In this document: one piece after another, positions 1-11,981 of the stretch
Layout of the letters: the number at the start of each line of letters is the position of its first letter
Numbering within the stretch: position 1 is the first letter of the stretch
Assembly (NCBI GenBank): GCA_024529925.1
Contig: JAFEUB010001122.1
Span: 368,501 to 432,500 of the forward strand
DNA from: Ophthalmolycus amberensis
Lineage: Eukaryota > Chordata > Actinopteri > Perciformes > Zoarcidae
Reading direction: 5' to 3'
DNA: 64,000 nt
Program-made: the position numbers and the translations under genes
The notes under the pieces: generated by a model
Seen by the model: only the letters and a program-made list of their open reading frames with translations
The model's database searches: none
What the model was told of the DNA's origin: nothing

Positions 1-641
1 TATTAGGACTGGGTATTGAACAATTATTTTTGATCAATGATCGAGTGTCACGTATTTTGCTTTTGTTTAATTTACTATTTAGTTCAAGTTCTTGTACAGG
101 TGCATTTGTTAAAGAATAAGGGTGGCAATTGTGCATACTTTTCTAATTGTTCACAGCCTAAGTCTGATAATCTTAGAGCTCCATTGTTTCCACACGGTTG
201 CACTGTGTGACATGGTCCTCCATGATGATGATCTGTATGATGATGGTGAACTGTAATTTATGATGAATAATAATAGTTCCCCAACAAGTACACTATTTAC
301 ACCTGTTTGACGGACAGTCGCTATAATGCCTAGCTGTTTTAGATTTGTTGAGAATAAGAAGAATATGGAATAAAGCCTGCCTAATCCTTTAAAGCAATAT
401 TAATTGGTAATATATTAACAATTTGGACATATTTTTCAAAATGAAAAAAAAGTTTGTATTTCTCAAAGTAAGGCATTGAACAAATATTTTGGGATATATA
501 TTGTTGGCGCCTGTATTGACATTTTTTACAAATTTTTCTTGATTTCAAAATAATCTTGATTATTACACATTTTTATATATTTAAGAATTCATATTTGTGT
601 GTACATATGCCATGTGTATCAATCTGTGTGTATGTGTACAG
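1..641. other. intronic AT-rich DNA
   Basis: No exon is recognisable. The first bases (tattaggactgggtattgaa) resemble the ends of common fish DNA transposons of the TAGGGCTGGGTATTG type, but a partner end was not found, so this is a weak hint only. Confidence 0.3.
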
Positions 642-736
642 TGCGAAGATGCAAGTAGTGTCCGATCCCGAAACGCGGAGCCCCCCAGTCGAGAGTCTCT
701 CCTCCGAAGGGAGGAAGCTCTGTATGCAGACAGCAG
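642..736 (+). CDS. card14: card14-like exon, linker upstream of PDZ
   Basis: Acceptor TGTACAG precedes 642 and donor CAG|GTGTGT follows 736. The 95-nt exon encodes a Ser/Arg/Glu-rich, disordered-looking segment (SRESLLRREEALYADS) and ends in phase 2; the first base of the exon at 1337 completes a Ser codon. It is the first exon I can support; nothing in 1-641 reads as an earlier exon, so the gene enters the window inside an intron. Confidence is lower than for the PDZ exons because linkers of this family are poorly conserved. Confidence 0.65.
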
Positions 737-3700
737 GTGTGTGTTTCCAGGTTCATCCACATGTTACTGTGAGTTTGTGTTCATGCTTTTTACATCATTA
801 GTTCCAACTGTCGAGGCTGTTGGCAGGACACCTACCAGGAAGGATAACTTTAAGGTGTTATTGAGCGCTGCATTCCTTTCTGTTAACGTCAAGGCATCCA
901 GCTTCGGGTGGATTATCAATTAACAGGAATATGAGGGGCTTAACTAGGAAAAAACAAAAGCAGGCAGAGGGTGCTGGGTGCACAGTAAGAACACACTGTG
1001 AATAGAGTTCGTCGTTTTTTGTACAGACTCACATTCCTCAATTATTGTATTTCTGCTCAAGAACTTTATTATTTCCGTGTTCAAAGTGCTGCCAGAAAAT
1101 GTAGCTTTTCCTTTATAATTATTCCTAATTATTCCTGCCAACCAATCAACACGGTCTCTGGGTCGAAGCATGGAAGATGAGTATCTCACATTAGTATTAA
1201 AGTAAGCTCTGTATGCAGTACATATGTCAACATTGTCAGCATTAGTGTACATGTTTGTATGTGAAAGACAGTAACAGACTGAGAGAAATCTGATAGTGGA
1301 GTTCATGTATCTTTTGTCTTTTTTGTTGTCTTGCAGCTTGGAAGCAGTGGAGACTGAATCTCTATTGGACGACTTTGTGCTTATCCCCAGTGGTGTGTAT
1401 AGAAAAGATACAGAGTCTTTTTGGGTGGACGGGTTGGTGGTTTGCTGTAGTTTGGCTGGACTTTCACTTGCTATTGTTCAATGTTGAACCTTTGCCAGGG
1501 CTGTAAGGTGATACATTAACTCTCATACACACACACAGCCCTGATGCCAAATCATTAAACTGCCTCTCTTTTGTTTAGCGGAGAGTGACGACAAGCACAA
1601 GCCCAGGCATTCCCCTTCTAATGACTCCAGCATGGATGGGTGAGACAATCCACAACACTATAAATATGACCTATGACATTATGGCATTTTTGTGTAGAAC
1701 GGACGGCAGTCTGCCTGAATATAATTCATATTCTGTAAATTGAAGCCTTTACATACCGTTAAGGTAGTAGAAGATTTAACAGAGGGTAATAAAGATATAG
1801 GAGATGAATAAATGATTAATCAGCACTGGTTTATTAAACACAACATGCCCGTTTACAAACTTAGATTGAATCATCTATTGTGGGATGCAGTCACTGACAA
1901 GATGCAATGACATCTCATTAAAAAAATGTGAGTTTTGAAAAGATATGATTTAGATAATAAAGTTATGCTGCTCTGCATAATTGCTCAAAGTGCAACACTT
2001 ATTATAGACACACTTCTCATTTCTGCTGCGGTGGGATCTCAAAAAACTCTGTAATGTATCAATCAAATAATGTATGAACAGAGAAAAGTTAGATGACTCG
2101 CACCCCTTGTACCTTGCCACATGTATAATTACAAACAGATGCAAATAAAATGGCAAATTCCACTCATCTGCAAAACATTGTTTTCATTGTAATATCATGA
2201 GGGGAATATCTTTTGTGAATCAGACCTTGAATCCTTTGAATCAAAATGTTTGATCCTTTTCTCATCTCTTCATTTCTCTCTCGCCAGCCTGTCAAGAACC
2301 TCAGTCCCTCCATTCCTGATGCGTTGTCGTCAGAAAGCAATTCGTGTCAACGGCCGTGTCCTCAGCATTTCCCTCCAGGGGGAAGCACTGCTCGGACAGC
2401 TGGCAGTGGTGGGAGGCAATAAGACCGGAGTGTTTGTGCACCAGGTGACAGAAGGCACAGCTGCCCATACTGTCGGCATCAGCCCCGGGGCACAGATAGT
2501 GGAGGTGGGTTGAAGTGTGTTTCTGAACACTAATTCTCATCATTCTGCCTACTGTGAAGGCGTTTCTCATAATATTGTTGGTCTGCAGGTGAAGTACGAG
2601 CAGAACCAGAAGGCTCTGAGAATGGTGCTGGAAGATTCCACTTTAGAGGAAGCTATGTGGGCTCTTGGCCAGGTCACAGGCCTCTGTCACCTCTCCCTCC
2701 GGCCTAGGCAAGATGGTATGTCCCACAGCATGTACATAAAACCCTGTTAGCCCCTTGTAAACACGATTGTATGTATCATCATGAATGATTTCTAGACATT
2801 TTGTTGATTTTGTTGCATCCGACCCCGTCATAAATATCCGTTCTTGAAGCCCAAATAGTACCTTTTTATCATAAAATAATTCATATCAGACTACATTTCC
2901 CATGACTTCACATGACCCAAGACTTTCTTCAGATAAATTCATGTTATCCTCAATGAGCAAAATTGGCATTTTGCTTTGCGATAATTAGTGTTCATGCTGT
3001 GATTCCAGGATCATGAAATTACATAAAAAGAAAAGAAAAACAGCAACAAAAGAATGCATTTCTTCACTTTTCATTTTCAATAAAAAAAAGTTTTTGCACA
3101 CACACACAAACATATGTAAACACACACACATGCGAGAGCACAGTGATAAGGCAGGACTGTTTTATAACAAATCACAGTGACTGTATCTTGGGATCAGCTG
3201 GCAATTAAAGTTTATGGCTTCAGCTGTTATGAGGCCTTCAGGAAGTAGATTGTTTCTCTTGAGATTAAAGGGATGGCCAGCTGCCACATGAGGAAACTAA
3301 TACATGAACATAAGATGGTCAACTCTTCCTTTAACTCTTTGGCTGGTAGTTACAGCATGTTCAATTATTAAACCTGAATTGGACAGTGGAGTTAATATCA
3401 CTACACGCAAAGTCACAGTGTACAATTGAAGACTTTATAGATTACATAATACGTAAATAATGTATACAATATCCTTCTTCCTGTTTAGACTATGAGGCGC
3501 TGCTGCAGCAGCTGCAGAGCAGTGCGACATCATCCGGAGACTCCTTCTACGTACGTGTCAACTTGTCTCTCCCTGCTGGCCCTAACTGGACCCTGGCTGT
3601 GTCCTGCAACGACATTCTTCATGTAACCAACACGCGCCCTGCTGGCGCTGAGGACTCATGGCACGCCAGCCAAGTTCACCCCTGTCAGCTGCTGGACCTC

Positions 3701-6422
3701 CAGAGTGGAAGCGTACCCAACTATTACAGGTTGGTACGCTGATATGGAATATAGGAATGAGAGGTGCGGTATCAGATCAGTTTTTTGTCAGCCAACATAC
3801 AGGAGGTAGAGAGTCAGAATCCCCAGAATACTTACCGCTCACAGTGCTTTCAATGTTAATTTTAATGATTTTCTGATGGCACAGGGCACAGCGACTTCTG
3901 ATTAGAGCAATTGAAGACATGAGCTTTCAGACAAAGAAGTCTCAAAGGGTAAGAATTATCTCAAATACTGTCACCCAGCATTCCTATCCAAAATTTCACA
4001 GTGTACTTACTTTTGGGAATATTCCTCTCACTCACCAGGCTGGGCGTTTGGTGGCCCGGAAGAAGCAGAAGGCAGTGAGGATTGTCGGCACAGGGCGCCA
4101 GGGCAGGAACCCACTGTGGGTCAGTGTGGAGGAGGAAAATACCAAGAGCGCAGAATCAGGTACAATAGCCTTCAGCAGCAGCAAAGACACAAAAGTACAA
4201 TATCTTGCTTTATTGCTTCTTGAATCTGCGGTTTGCTGAACATTTCTGGATGTTTTTGAATGAAAACATTGAACCTTTTTCTTTATATTCTTTCGTATAT
4301 AGGGGATACATCTGCACCCAGAAGTTGTCTAACCCTCATGCCCTACAGCCCGGTCACACCGCACTTCCCACCCGTCTGCAGGCCTGTCCTGCTGCTGCCC
4401 ACCATCCTGGGACACATCCTGAACAAGAAGATGGCAGACTGGCAGGGCTTCCAGCTCTGTGAGCCTGGTGAGAAATACAGTGTTGTCGTATGCATTGCAT
4501 TTATATTTCATTATCTGTTTCCGCTGGAGCATTTGTCATTGAAGATTTTAGATACAGAGGAGGGAAGCACTTTTCCTGTGCTGACAGATAGGTCTGTTTG
4601 ACTTGACAGATCACATGTTTGTCTGTTGCTGCAAACCAGGAAGGAAATAAACGTTGTGAATAAATAGTGATAAGAATAACAGAGGCTATGAAGACAGTAC
4701 ATGTTTGCCAGTATTTCCTGCAATGATAAGGTGAAATGAAAATGTAATGATCTTTGTGGGAAGTTTTTAATCATTGCAAGGACTAGTGTATTTAAAGAAC
4801 AAAAAGACACGGCATGCTGCAGAAAATGATAAAGGTTTCAGATAATGTACAATATGAATTAAAGATAATCTCACTACTAAAGGTAAAGACGCCATGTCTT
4901 CATGTAAAGTTTGATCTATAGTGATGAAAATATAAATATTTCTTTCATGATCTTATCATATGACATATATCATCACTTCATGCCTTACTTTTTTGACTCC
5001 CCCTCTCCCTCCCTCCCCACATACCTACTTTATAGAGGTGCTGAGCTCCAGCGAGCATGCAGCCCAGCTGCAGAGGTCTGAGATCCTGGAGGAGTGTGAG
5101 CAGGGAAGAAGCTGCTGCTACACCCTGCAGAGTGTCGAGAGAGTCATGGAGAAGGTCAGAACATTGAAAACACAGAAGTGATCTTATATTTGGATAGTTT
5201 CATTAGAGGTTGGGACCTCAAAAAGTGAAGAATGGGGTTGACGGGGAGTTTAGTTTCAAGTCATTTTAAGCAAACAAAAAATGTTTTTGCCACACTAGTG
5301 GTGGGGCTCAAGGGATGTAAGTGTTGAATGCTTGTTTGTTTCACCAATTTAGTCCAGACTGTAATTCATGACTTTCATAAATCTGCAGCAACAAGCTCAT
5401 AAGGCACGGCCCTCTTCTGCAGTACAGCATGTTGTTTATTTAGTAAATTCATATTGCATGTATTCGTCTCCTCACCCTACAGGGGATTCACTGTGTGCTG
5501 CCGTTGGGGCTGGACTGTGTGCGTCGGCTGCACCGGGCCAAGATCTTCCCTATCATCATCTTCATTGGCCAGTCTGCACGTAGTGCACGGAAACTGAGGT
5601 AAACCGTCCTTCTTCTTCTTCTTCTTCTTCTTTTTACAAATGCTGACAGGGCTCACCTTGTTGCTCATGACTCTTATATCACATTCAGATGATCACTATA
5701 AGCACGTAAATGTTGACTTGGGTGAAATTTGATGAACTCACTTACATCTGCCATAGCCTTGGAATGCACTGTGAGATATCATCAGGGTCTTCCAGTAGTG
5801 ACATTGTCATTTACTTCCATCCTACGTTTCCTTGATGATATTTAACTTCCTGAACATACAAGCTTAAACGTCTTGTGACCAGCCTTCAGTGTTTCCACTG
5901 AAGCAAACAAAATAGTTACAAATAGTTGTGTGTCCTCCTGTGGCTACAATGTGTTCTGTCTCTGGAATAACTGATATGTCTACCTCTTCAAACCCCGTAG
6001 TTGACAACTCAAACTATGTGCACAGCGAAAGCTGTTCCCTCTGATTCTCAGGGACTGACATCATAACCTGATGTTCAATGCTGACGTTTTAGAGAACGGA
6101 ATAGCTTAACTCAATTGTAGCTTGAACGCAATATATTGTCACATTGTAAAAATAGATGAGAAATTATCTTTATCTCATCTTTATGTATTTCGTTCATTCC
6201 TCCTACATTCCCAGGTCAAAGCTGCAGCGCCACAGCCAGTCGGAGGAGCAGCTGTTGGCATGCTCGAGGAGCGAGGAGCCGCTGCTGGACAAGCTGCCCT
6301 GTCTGTATCACAGCGTGGCTCAGGACTCCTGGTGTGACCAGACCTCCCTGCTGACCAACCTGCGCACCGTCATCTGGGGGGAGCAGAAGAAGATTGTCTG
6401 GGTGGAGCCTGACCTGTGGTAA
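642..6422 (+). CDS. card14: CARD14-like (CARMA2) scaffold, 3' part, 12 exons
   Basis: Exons read in one continuous phase: 642-736, 1337-1392, 1579-1639, 2288-2504, 2589-2715, 3489-3729, 3885-3948, 4039-4159, 4303-4467, 5036-5154, 5483-5598, 6215-6422 (TAA at 6420-6422). They total 1590 nt, about 529 residues. Every junction has AG before and GT after the exon and the phases match across introns. Order: Ser/Arg-rich linker (residues 1-70), PDZ (about 82-183), SH3 (about 203-265), guanylate-kinase-like domain (about 328-520). This is the C-terminal MAGUK half of the CARMA family; characterised members use CARD and coiled-coil regions, absent here because they lie upstream, to nucleate BCL10-MALT1 filaments and activate NF-kB in the cytoplasm. 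The tail (LPCLYHSVAQDSW, then WGEQKKIVWVE) and the block SEEQLLACSRSEEPLLDKLPC resemble CARD14 more than CARD11 from memory. CARD10 remains the main alternative. Family call is firm, paralogue call moderate. Confidence 0.85.
2288..2715 (+). CDS. card14: card14-like exons encoding the PDZ domain
   Basis: Two exons, 2288-2504 and 2589-2715, joined in phase 0 across an 84-bp intron. They encode IRVNGRVLSISLQGEALLGQ, then LAVVGGNKTGVFVHQVTEGT, then a helix-rich end (LEEAMWALGQVTG). The VGGN-TG-FVH pattern and the GTAAH...GISPGAQIVEV strand-helix pattern are those of the CARMA PDZ domain, whose carboxylate-binding loop departs from the usual GLGF. In this family the PDZ packs with SH3 and GUK and supports oligomerisation. 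Only 84 bp separate the exons, consistent with a compact teleost gene. Confidence 0.85.
3489..3729 (+). CDS. card14: card14-like exon encoding the SH3 domain
   Basis: A 241-nt exon between acceptor CTGTTTAG and donor TACAG|GTTGGT. It encodes a short helix (YEALLQQLQSSATSSGDS), then SH3 strands beginning FYVRVNLSLP with LAVSCNDILHVTNTRP and the WHASQV tryptophan, ending SGSVPNYY. The GDSFYVRVNL opening and the NDILHV segment are hallmarks of the CARMA SH3, a MAGUK-type SH3 that pairs with the GUK domain rather than a classical proline-binding SH3. The domain finishes in the next exon (3885-3948; RAQRLLIRAIEDM). Confidence 0.85.
4303..6422 (+). CDS. card14: card14-like exons encoding the guanylate-kinase-like domain
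   Basis: Exons 4303-4467, 5036-5154, 5483-5598 and 6215-6422. They encode LTLMPYSPV, RPVLLLPTILGHILNKKM, then AKIFPIIIFIGQ and the terminal block ending in VWVEPDLW. The fold matches CARMA GUK: where active guanylate kinases carry a P-loop, the sequence reads LLLPTILGHILN, so nucleotide phosphorylation is not expected. In the family this domain contributes to intramolecular regulation and partner binding. The exon at 5036 has two AGs two bases apart at its acceptor (5034-5035 and 5036-5037); only the first keeps the frame. Confidence 0.85.
5607..5632 (+). repeat. (CTT)n microsatellite
   Basis: About eight CTT units immediately downstream of the donor site of the exon ending at 5598, within the card14-like intron. 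Confidence 0.85.
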
Positions 6423-7280
6423 AGCAGAGGATAGAGCAGAGAGGAAACGCATCAAATATTAAAATAATAGGAACTGCTAAAAGGGCTTTTTTATAACATG
6501 ATCTTGAGAATAAATTTAGCTTTACAATTCATATTTTTGTAAACATGGGTATGTATCTATGATACCTATAAGTAACTGGGTGATAGGCTCTTAGAAAGTA
6601 CTGTATATTGTGATTTTAAAGTGTATGAAGATGTAGCATTATTGACTGTAACCTGATCATGAAAACATGTTCTTCTCTCTGTTGCCTCCCTTTTTGAGGC
6701 ATTTGTTTAAAGCAAACACTGGTGTGAGGTGTCCCCTAGAAACACAAGCATTTATACTGTAATGACTTGTCTGTACATCTACAATTTGTTGTAGATCATT
6801 TCCCACTATGAGGGATTTTCTTTTAAAGCTCTGGATTTGTCATCTCTTGTGCTTGATCAGAATGCTTTTATGTTATTATATTTAGTATGAGACAGGATTC
6901 ATTCTTATGAGGAGGAAAATAAGTTGTATTGTAACACACTGGTCAACAAATCAGTCTCCATATATGTTCTTGCACAATAGTTTGCACCATCACAGAGTTT
7001 AACTCAACTGCAGGGTTTTTGATTATGGTCAGTTGAGAGTCTAGAGGTCTGTATTGCGTGTGTCGGGTTCATGACAGAGATGTTACTGCAGTTATTCTTT
7101 GTCCTGTTTTGTTCTTCAAGGTGCTGCCAAAGTCAGCTTTTCAAAAACTGTTAATGACATCTGTCAGAATTTCTATGGACGTTTTGTTGGCAGATTATGT
7201 AACGGTTCGTTTTCTTTATTTTTTGTTTGTTTGTTTCTAATATGTCTCATTGTACACAATAAATATTTTTTAGGAATGTA
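6423..7280 (+). other. probable 3' UTR of the card14-like gene
   Basis: AT-rich, no coding potential, directly after the stop codon. Two AATAAA polyadenylation hexamers lie on the plus strand at 6509-6514 and 7258-7263; either could end the transcript, giving a short (about 110 nt) or long (about 860 nt) UTR. The extent is inferred; no RNA evidence is available. Confidence 0.45.
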
Positions 7281-7364
7281 TTTAAGTCTTTTGAGTTAAT
7301 AATGAAAACAATACTCTCTACAATGAGTTTAGTTAGTATTTAATTGAGTCACTTGCCTCATATA

Positions 7365-8217
7365 CATTATCGCAGTGGTGGGCCGTCAGGGCCTGCAAGG
7401 CCTTCTCTGCTGGCCTAAACAGAATCACAAAGCTATATCTGTTTTATAATTTAATAATTTTTCTTAAATACACTACATGTATTATAATTTATAAAAATAT
7501 TTTTCCCATTATCTTATTTTCTCATTGCACATCTACTGTCTTCCTCAGTTGCTCTGCTTCCAGTGCAGCTTGTTTTAAGTAGAGCTGTTATCCAATCAGA
7601 TTTCACCTCTGTGTCTCTAGGTAAGAACAGAGGCCCGAGGCCTGCAGAGTCTCACCTGCAGCCAGTGCAGATTAAAGTAAATGGGGACGATATTGTTGAT
7701 TGTCATAGTGTTCAACCAATCAGATCTTTAGTTTGACATGTTGGGCGTATTCTTTGACGTATCAGAGCCTGCGGGCTGGCCTATAATGACGTCAGCATTA
7801 CATGCCGCTCAGTGTCCATGTGTACGCGAGGTGCAGAGTGTGCTGTGATTCGTCGAGCACGTGACTATTGTGAAACGAAATTTAACAGCCAGCAGAGGCT
7901 GATGGGTAGTGAATCACATCACGTGATGCAGCTCAGCCAATCAAATATGGGCATTCTGACTGAGTGCGATGCACCATGACACAGGAGACTGAGCCGAAGA
8001 AAGACATTGCAGAGCAATACGTTCAATGTTTAAGTTGTAAAAGTAAAATCCTATGATAATTTCTTTGGGTCACGGCTTGTCATTATGGAATGACAGTGGA
8101 TCCCATAGCCAGACCAGCTGAGAACATTATATTTTCCTGAATTTAGGCTTTTGCATTTACCAAATGCTCTACCTAAAGGCCCAGGTATAAAATGCACGGC
8201 CCGCCACTGCATTATCG
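7365..8217. mobile_element. non-autonomous hAT-like DNA transposon with intact target-site duplication
   Basis: The element proper is 7373-8209 (837 bp). It is bracketed by a perfect 8-bp direct repeat CATTATCG at 7365-7372 and 8210-8217, the duplication length of the hAT superfamily. The ends form a 14-bp terminal inverted repeat, CAGTGGTGGGCCGT on the left and CAGTGGCGGGCCGT (reverse complement) on the right, one mismatch. No transposase frame is present, so it would have needed an enzyme supplied in trans. The interior is GC-richer than its surroundings. The superfamily is inferred from duplication length and CAGTG-type termini. Confidence 0.8.
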
Positions 8218-8862
8218 TAATTGATCAAAGTCACTGGAAGTTAATAAGTTAATTCAACTTTTTTTTCAAGTTAAATTTACTTAAAGTTGATTTTGCGTTT
8301 CCTCATCCTTTTGACATACTTTTAAAATATTTTTTCACAAATACGTACGTTCTCTTAAACCAGATGATCTTTTACAATGTCTGCTTTCACAAACTAGAGC
8401 ATGAAGTCTAAAGCAGTGGAAGTTGGAAAGGTTCAGTTTGACAAATCCAAAAGTATAAAGCTTTCAGGACACTCCATGTACAAAGGGAGAATTTCTGTAA
8501 TGCCAGGTACATCACCAAAAGAGTTGATTAATTCATTATCAATATTAGTACAGGGGAGAATAAGGAAAATACACATGAATGCATATATGTGAATTTGAAA
8601 AACAACGTACGGTACATGTTTTTGCTTGTAAACTTAAAGAGGCATATTAAGCAGGCCTTTAGAAAGACACAACTTTGTATGAATTATGTAGACTATATTC
8701 CAACAGTGTTGAGGAGTTAAGTTACAAAACAAGATTTTTAACAAGACATGAGAAAACTTGTGCCATGTTCATTTGTTTGTGCTGAACGATGTGAAGCCTG
8801 TCATTGCGGGCCTAATCCATGGATGTAGGCATTTGTGTCTCCTCAACACCAATGTTTTTTTC
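8218..8862. other. intergenic DNA, nothing recognised
   Basis: AT-rich sequence. A 63-codon open frame at 8401-8592 has no recognisable domain and no splice or promoter context. Confidence 0.3.
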
Positions 8863-9011
8863 GGATGGCGAAGGCTTGACCTGCCTTCCTCTGCCTCTGA
8901 TTGCCTCACCCTGATATTCTGAACCTATCTCATTACCTAGTCAACCCAAACAACGAAGGCTACGAGTAGCCAATCAGAGGCAGTGTAAGGTGGCTTATGA
9001 CTTTGCCATCC
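8863..9011. repeat. foldback (long imperfect inverted repeat), MITE-like
   Basis: Arms 8863-8903 and 8971-9011, 41 bp each, begin GGATGGC and end GCCATCC. Their inner 13 bp are a perfect inverted repeat (CTGCCTCTGATTG at 8891-8903, CAATCAGAGGCAG at 8971-8983). The 67-bp centre is unpaired. Similarity may continue outward through T-rich/A-rich flanks. This is the shape of a palindromic miniature DNA transposon; no target-site duplication was identified. Confidence 0.55.
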
Positions 9012-10816
9012 TAGGGGAAAAAATGCTTCCAAAACATAGGCCTAAAATAATAATTAATAATCAATAATCTTACTTATTGATGAAAAACGTGTTTCCAAAA
9101 CCCAGATTGATAATTATGAATTCCAGTTATTAAACACATACTGGTCATGTAAATGCTTCTTTGGCTGAAAAAGGTCCAATGTTCTTATATTTTACGCAGA
9201 AAATGTAATTTTTAATGACGAGAGTCTGCACGTCGGCGCGTGCTTGAAACTCGCGCGATAGCTGTGGAGGCGCCCCTCCTGTCTCGCGAGAGTTTAAGGT
9301 GACGGGTCCCATTACTGGGTACAAGGCCATTTCCAATATGTCTAAACAGGGGGTTGGTTTGTTCATTGACAATATTATAAAGTTCATACAAACACTGTGA
9401 CACTTTGGGGGGTTTCACCTGACTGGAGCTGCAGCTGGAGCTTCGTGGCCCAAGAAAGAGCGGCAGAGAAAAAGTACATTAGCTGCTGCTAATTTAACTG
9501 GTATGTTTGTTCTGTTGCATGCGTGCGTGCGTGCGTTTTCACTCTTTAGTTTCGCCTACAGCTCTACGGGTGATTGACATTTTATCCTCAGGCCTAGTGT
9601 GCAAACATGTCTGCCTTACAACGGGAGGCACGTAATTCCCATGTATGTAGTTCAACTTGTTAGTAACTACAGGCTCACACATTATGTTTGCTGCAGTTGG
9701 AAGCTTATAATAGCAATGTTGCATGTCAAATTAACTGAAGCATATCTGAATTATAGCCTACTGTATTTACATGTAGTTCAGTATCAGGACGGTCTGAATG
9801 TCGGCTTCTAACAGTTCTTCTTGATATGAAATCCTGTTCATATTTGTTGAATAGCTTTAGACAGAACACTATTTTTACACGATGTAAGATCAGGTCATAT
9901 TTAACTTTGGTGGAGCCCTACCAGTTGACAGTTAGGCGCGAATGAACTAAAAGGTTGCCAGTTTATGAGGCACATAATTGTTTGTTATGTTTATTAACCA
10001 TTGTGTTCACGATGTGCCAACACCATATTTTACACCATAAAATGATTATTACAAGTTTGCAAATGATGAATACTGACTAGCAGCAAGTCATTACTTCAAT
10101 CAATAAACCCTGTAAGTATGCCTTATTGTAAAGCGGTACCTCATGGATAGTTGTAGTCTGTTATGGTTCACATTTACCGATTGAGAATTATTTTACAGCT
10201 ATAAGAGCTGCCATGGCCATTATCGGCCACAGGGGGGAGGTAGAGAGAAATGAATGAGTGTTGGAGGGAGTGGTTGGGGGAGGAAAACATGGTTCCTACT
10301 GGGAGAGGGAAGAGTAGGGGTAGATGAGAGGGGGCACTTTGATTTCTGACCACAAGCCTAAAGCACCACTGTCTTTAATCAGACTGTCGTGCTGTTTTGT
10401 TGGCTGTTTACCAGCTCTTGATTTTACTGCCTGTGTGTACTGGCCAGCAGAAAACAAGGATAATCAATGCTCCCCCCCAACCCCCACACCCTGTCTTCCC
10501 CTTTTTTTCTGGTGGTGATTATTGACGAGATCCGAAGGATTTATTTTAAGACTTCCACTGACTCAATTTCCGCTCCTGGAAGACGTTTTTGGCTCCATCA
10601 GGGTCCAAAACCCTAAAACCCTCCCTCCTGTTGTTGGGAAACCTCTCCAGTGATTTGTGTGTTGTCAGAGTGCATTATAGACACTGACATGGAGAGGGAG
10701 AAACCTTGGCTGAAGAAAGGGGCAAATCACAAGGTGGAGGTTCAAGAATAAAAATGATTACATGCACATCTACTCCGGATCTCTTTTGCTTCCTTGTATA
10801 CTGTCTCTCTTAAACA
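9012..10816. other. intergenic, with a CpG-rich block near 9222-9300
   Basis: Mostly AT-rich unique-looking DNA without coding exons. The block around 9222-9300 is rich in CGCG and contains an imperfect inverted repeat (AAACTCGCGCGA versus TCTCGCGAGAGTTT). A (GCGT)n run sits at 9520-9536. Confidence 0.3.
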
Positions 10817-10818
10817 CC

Positions 10819-10851
<33 letters not shown>

Positions 10852-10869
10852 ACACACACACACACATAC
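10817..10869. repeat. C19 homopolymer plus (CA)n
   Basis: Nineteen consecutive C (10817-10835) running into a CA repeat with one interruption. The length is a likely site of sequencing or assembly error. Confidence 0.9.
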
Positions 10870-11981
10870 AGACAGCATACTGCACTCTAGGGCTTGATTA
10901 ACATGTTTTGATTCCCCTGTCTCGCTCTCTCCCTCTCGCTTGCTCGCTCCACTGGCATGTTAACTGGGTTGAGTTTCAGCTTTTGGGATGAAAGGAATGA
11001 AGAATGTGTTTGGCAGCAAAACTGTTTGGGAGAATATTTGATGTTTAATTGATAGAGGTTGGATGTCAGAGCAGAAGGCTTGTTATTTGCAATTACCCTA
11101 AATTACTGTGTGGGCGTGTGCATATCTGTCAATGTCCATATGTGTGTGTGTGTGTTTTTGATGTACGTGTCTGTGAGCCAGGAGCCGTGTCTTTGTTTAC
11201 TGTAATTGTGAACGATTTCATACAATGGTCAGAAACGCCTTTCACTGCCAAATTCCTCCCTCCTTAATTTGAGAGTAACACTGTCACATTAATTAAAAAC
11301 AATAGATAGACTCTGCTCTATAGTACAGTGCCTTAATTGGGGGGGGAGTTTTAAATATACCAAAAAATGGATTTTATAACGTGACACCTCCCTAAAACCT
11401 TTTCATCTAAACCAGAACATTTTATCCTTAATGAACCTGCAAGTGAGTGAATGTGCTGCAATTATGCGGACAAAGTGCATGCTAATTAAACACACACACA
11501 CAAAGTCAACCTACGCAGGTGTGTTCACTTATTAAGCCTAATTATGTGCAGACTAAGCTTGAGAGACATGCCCCTGGCTTTGTTCCTGTCCCTCCCTTTT
11601 TCTCAAACATTGTCTGTAAATGTATGTCTTTCTTCGAACAATCTAACCATGCAATTTATAAATGCGAAAATGACAGTTGTGCAAGTCTACGCCCAGGCAA
11701 TGATGACATAAAATAGTGGTTTATAAGTGTCTGAAATCTCACAGGCAAAACACCTGTCATTGTTATTGGTACATTGAGGTGATGTAATTCCCAGTACAAA
11801 CATAGCCCCACCGAACATCAACCTGAGCAGAGGTCTAATCAGTCACAATGAAACGCATCAACGCTAGTGTTATAGAAGTCGACATTTCATACCAAATTTA
11901 TAGAAATCAACATTTTATGGTTGAAAATGGCTGAAAAAGCCATCTACTGTTTGAAATCAGTCCTAATCCTAAAGGGCCAAA
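10870..11981. other. intergenic DNA, nothing recognised
   Basis: AT-rich with short TG and CA runs (for example near 11140-11155 and 11490). No exon, RNA gene or transposon end could be supported. Confidence 0.3.
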
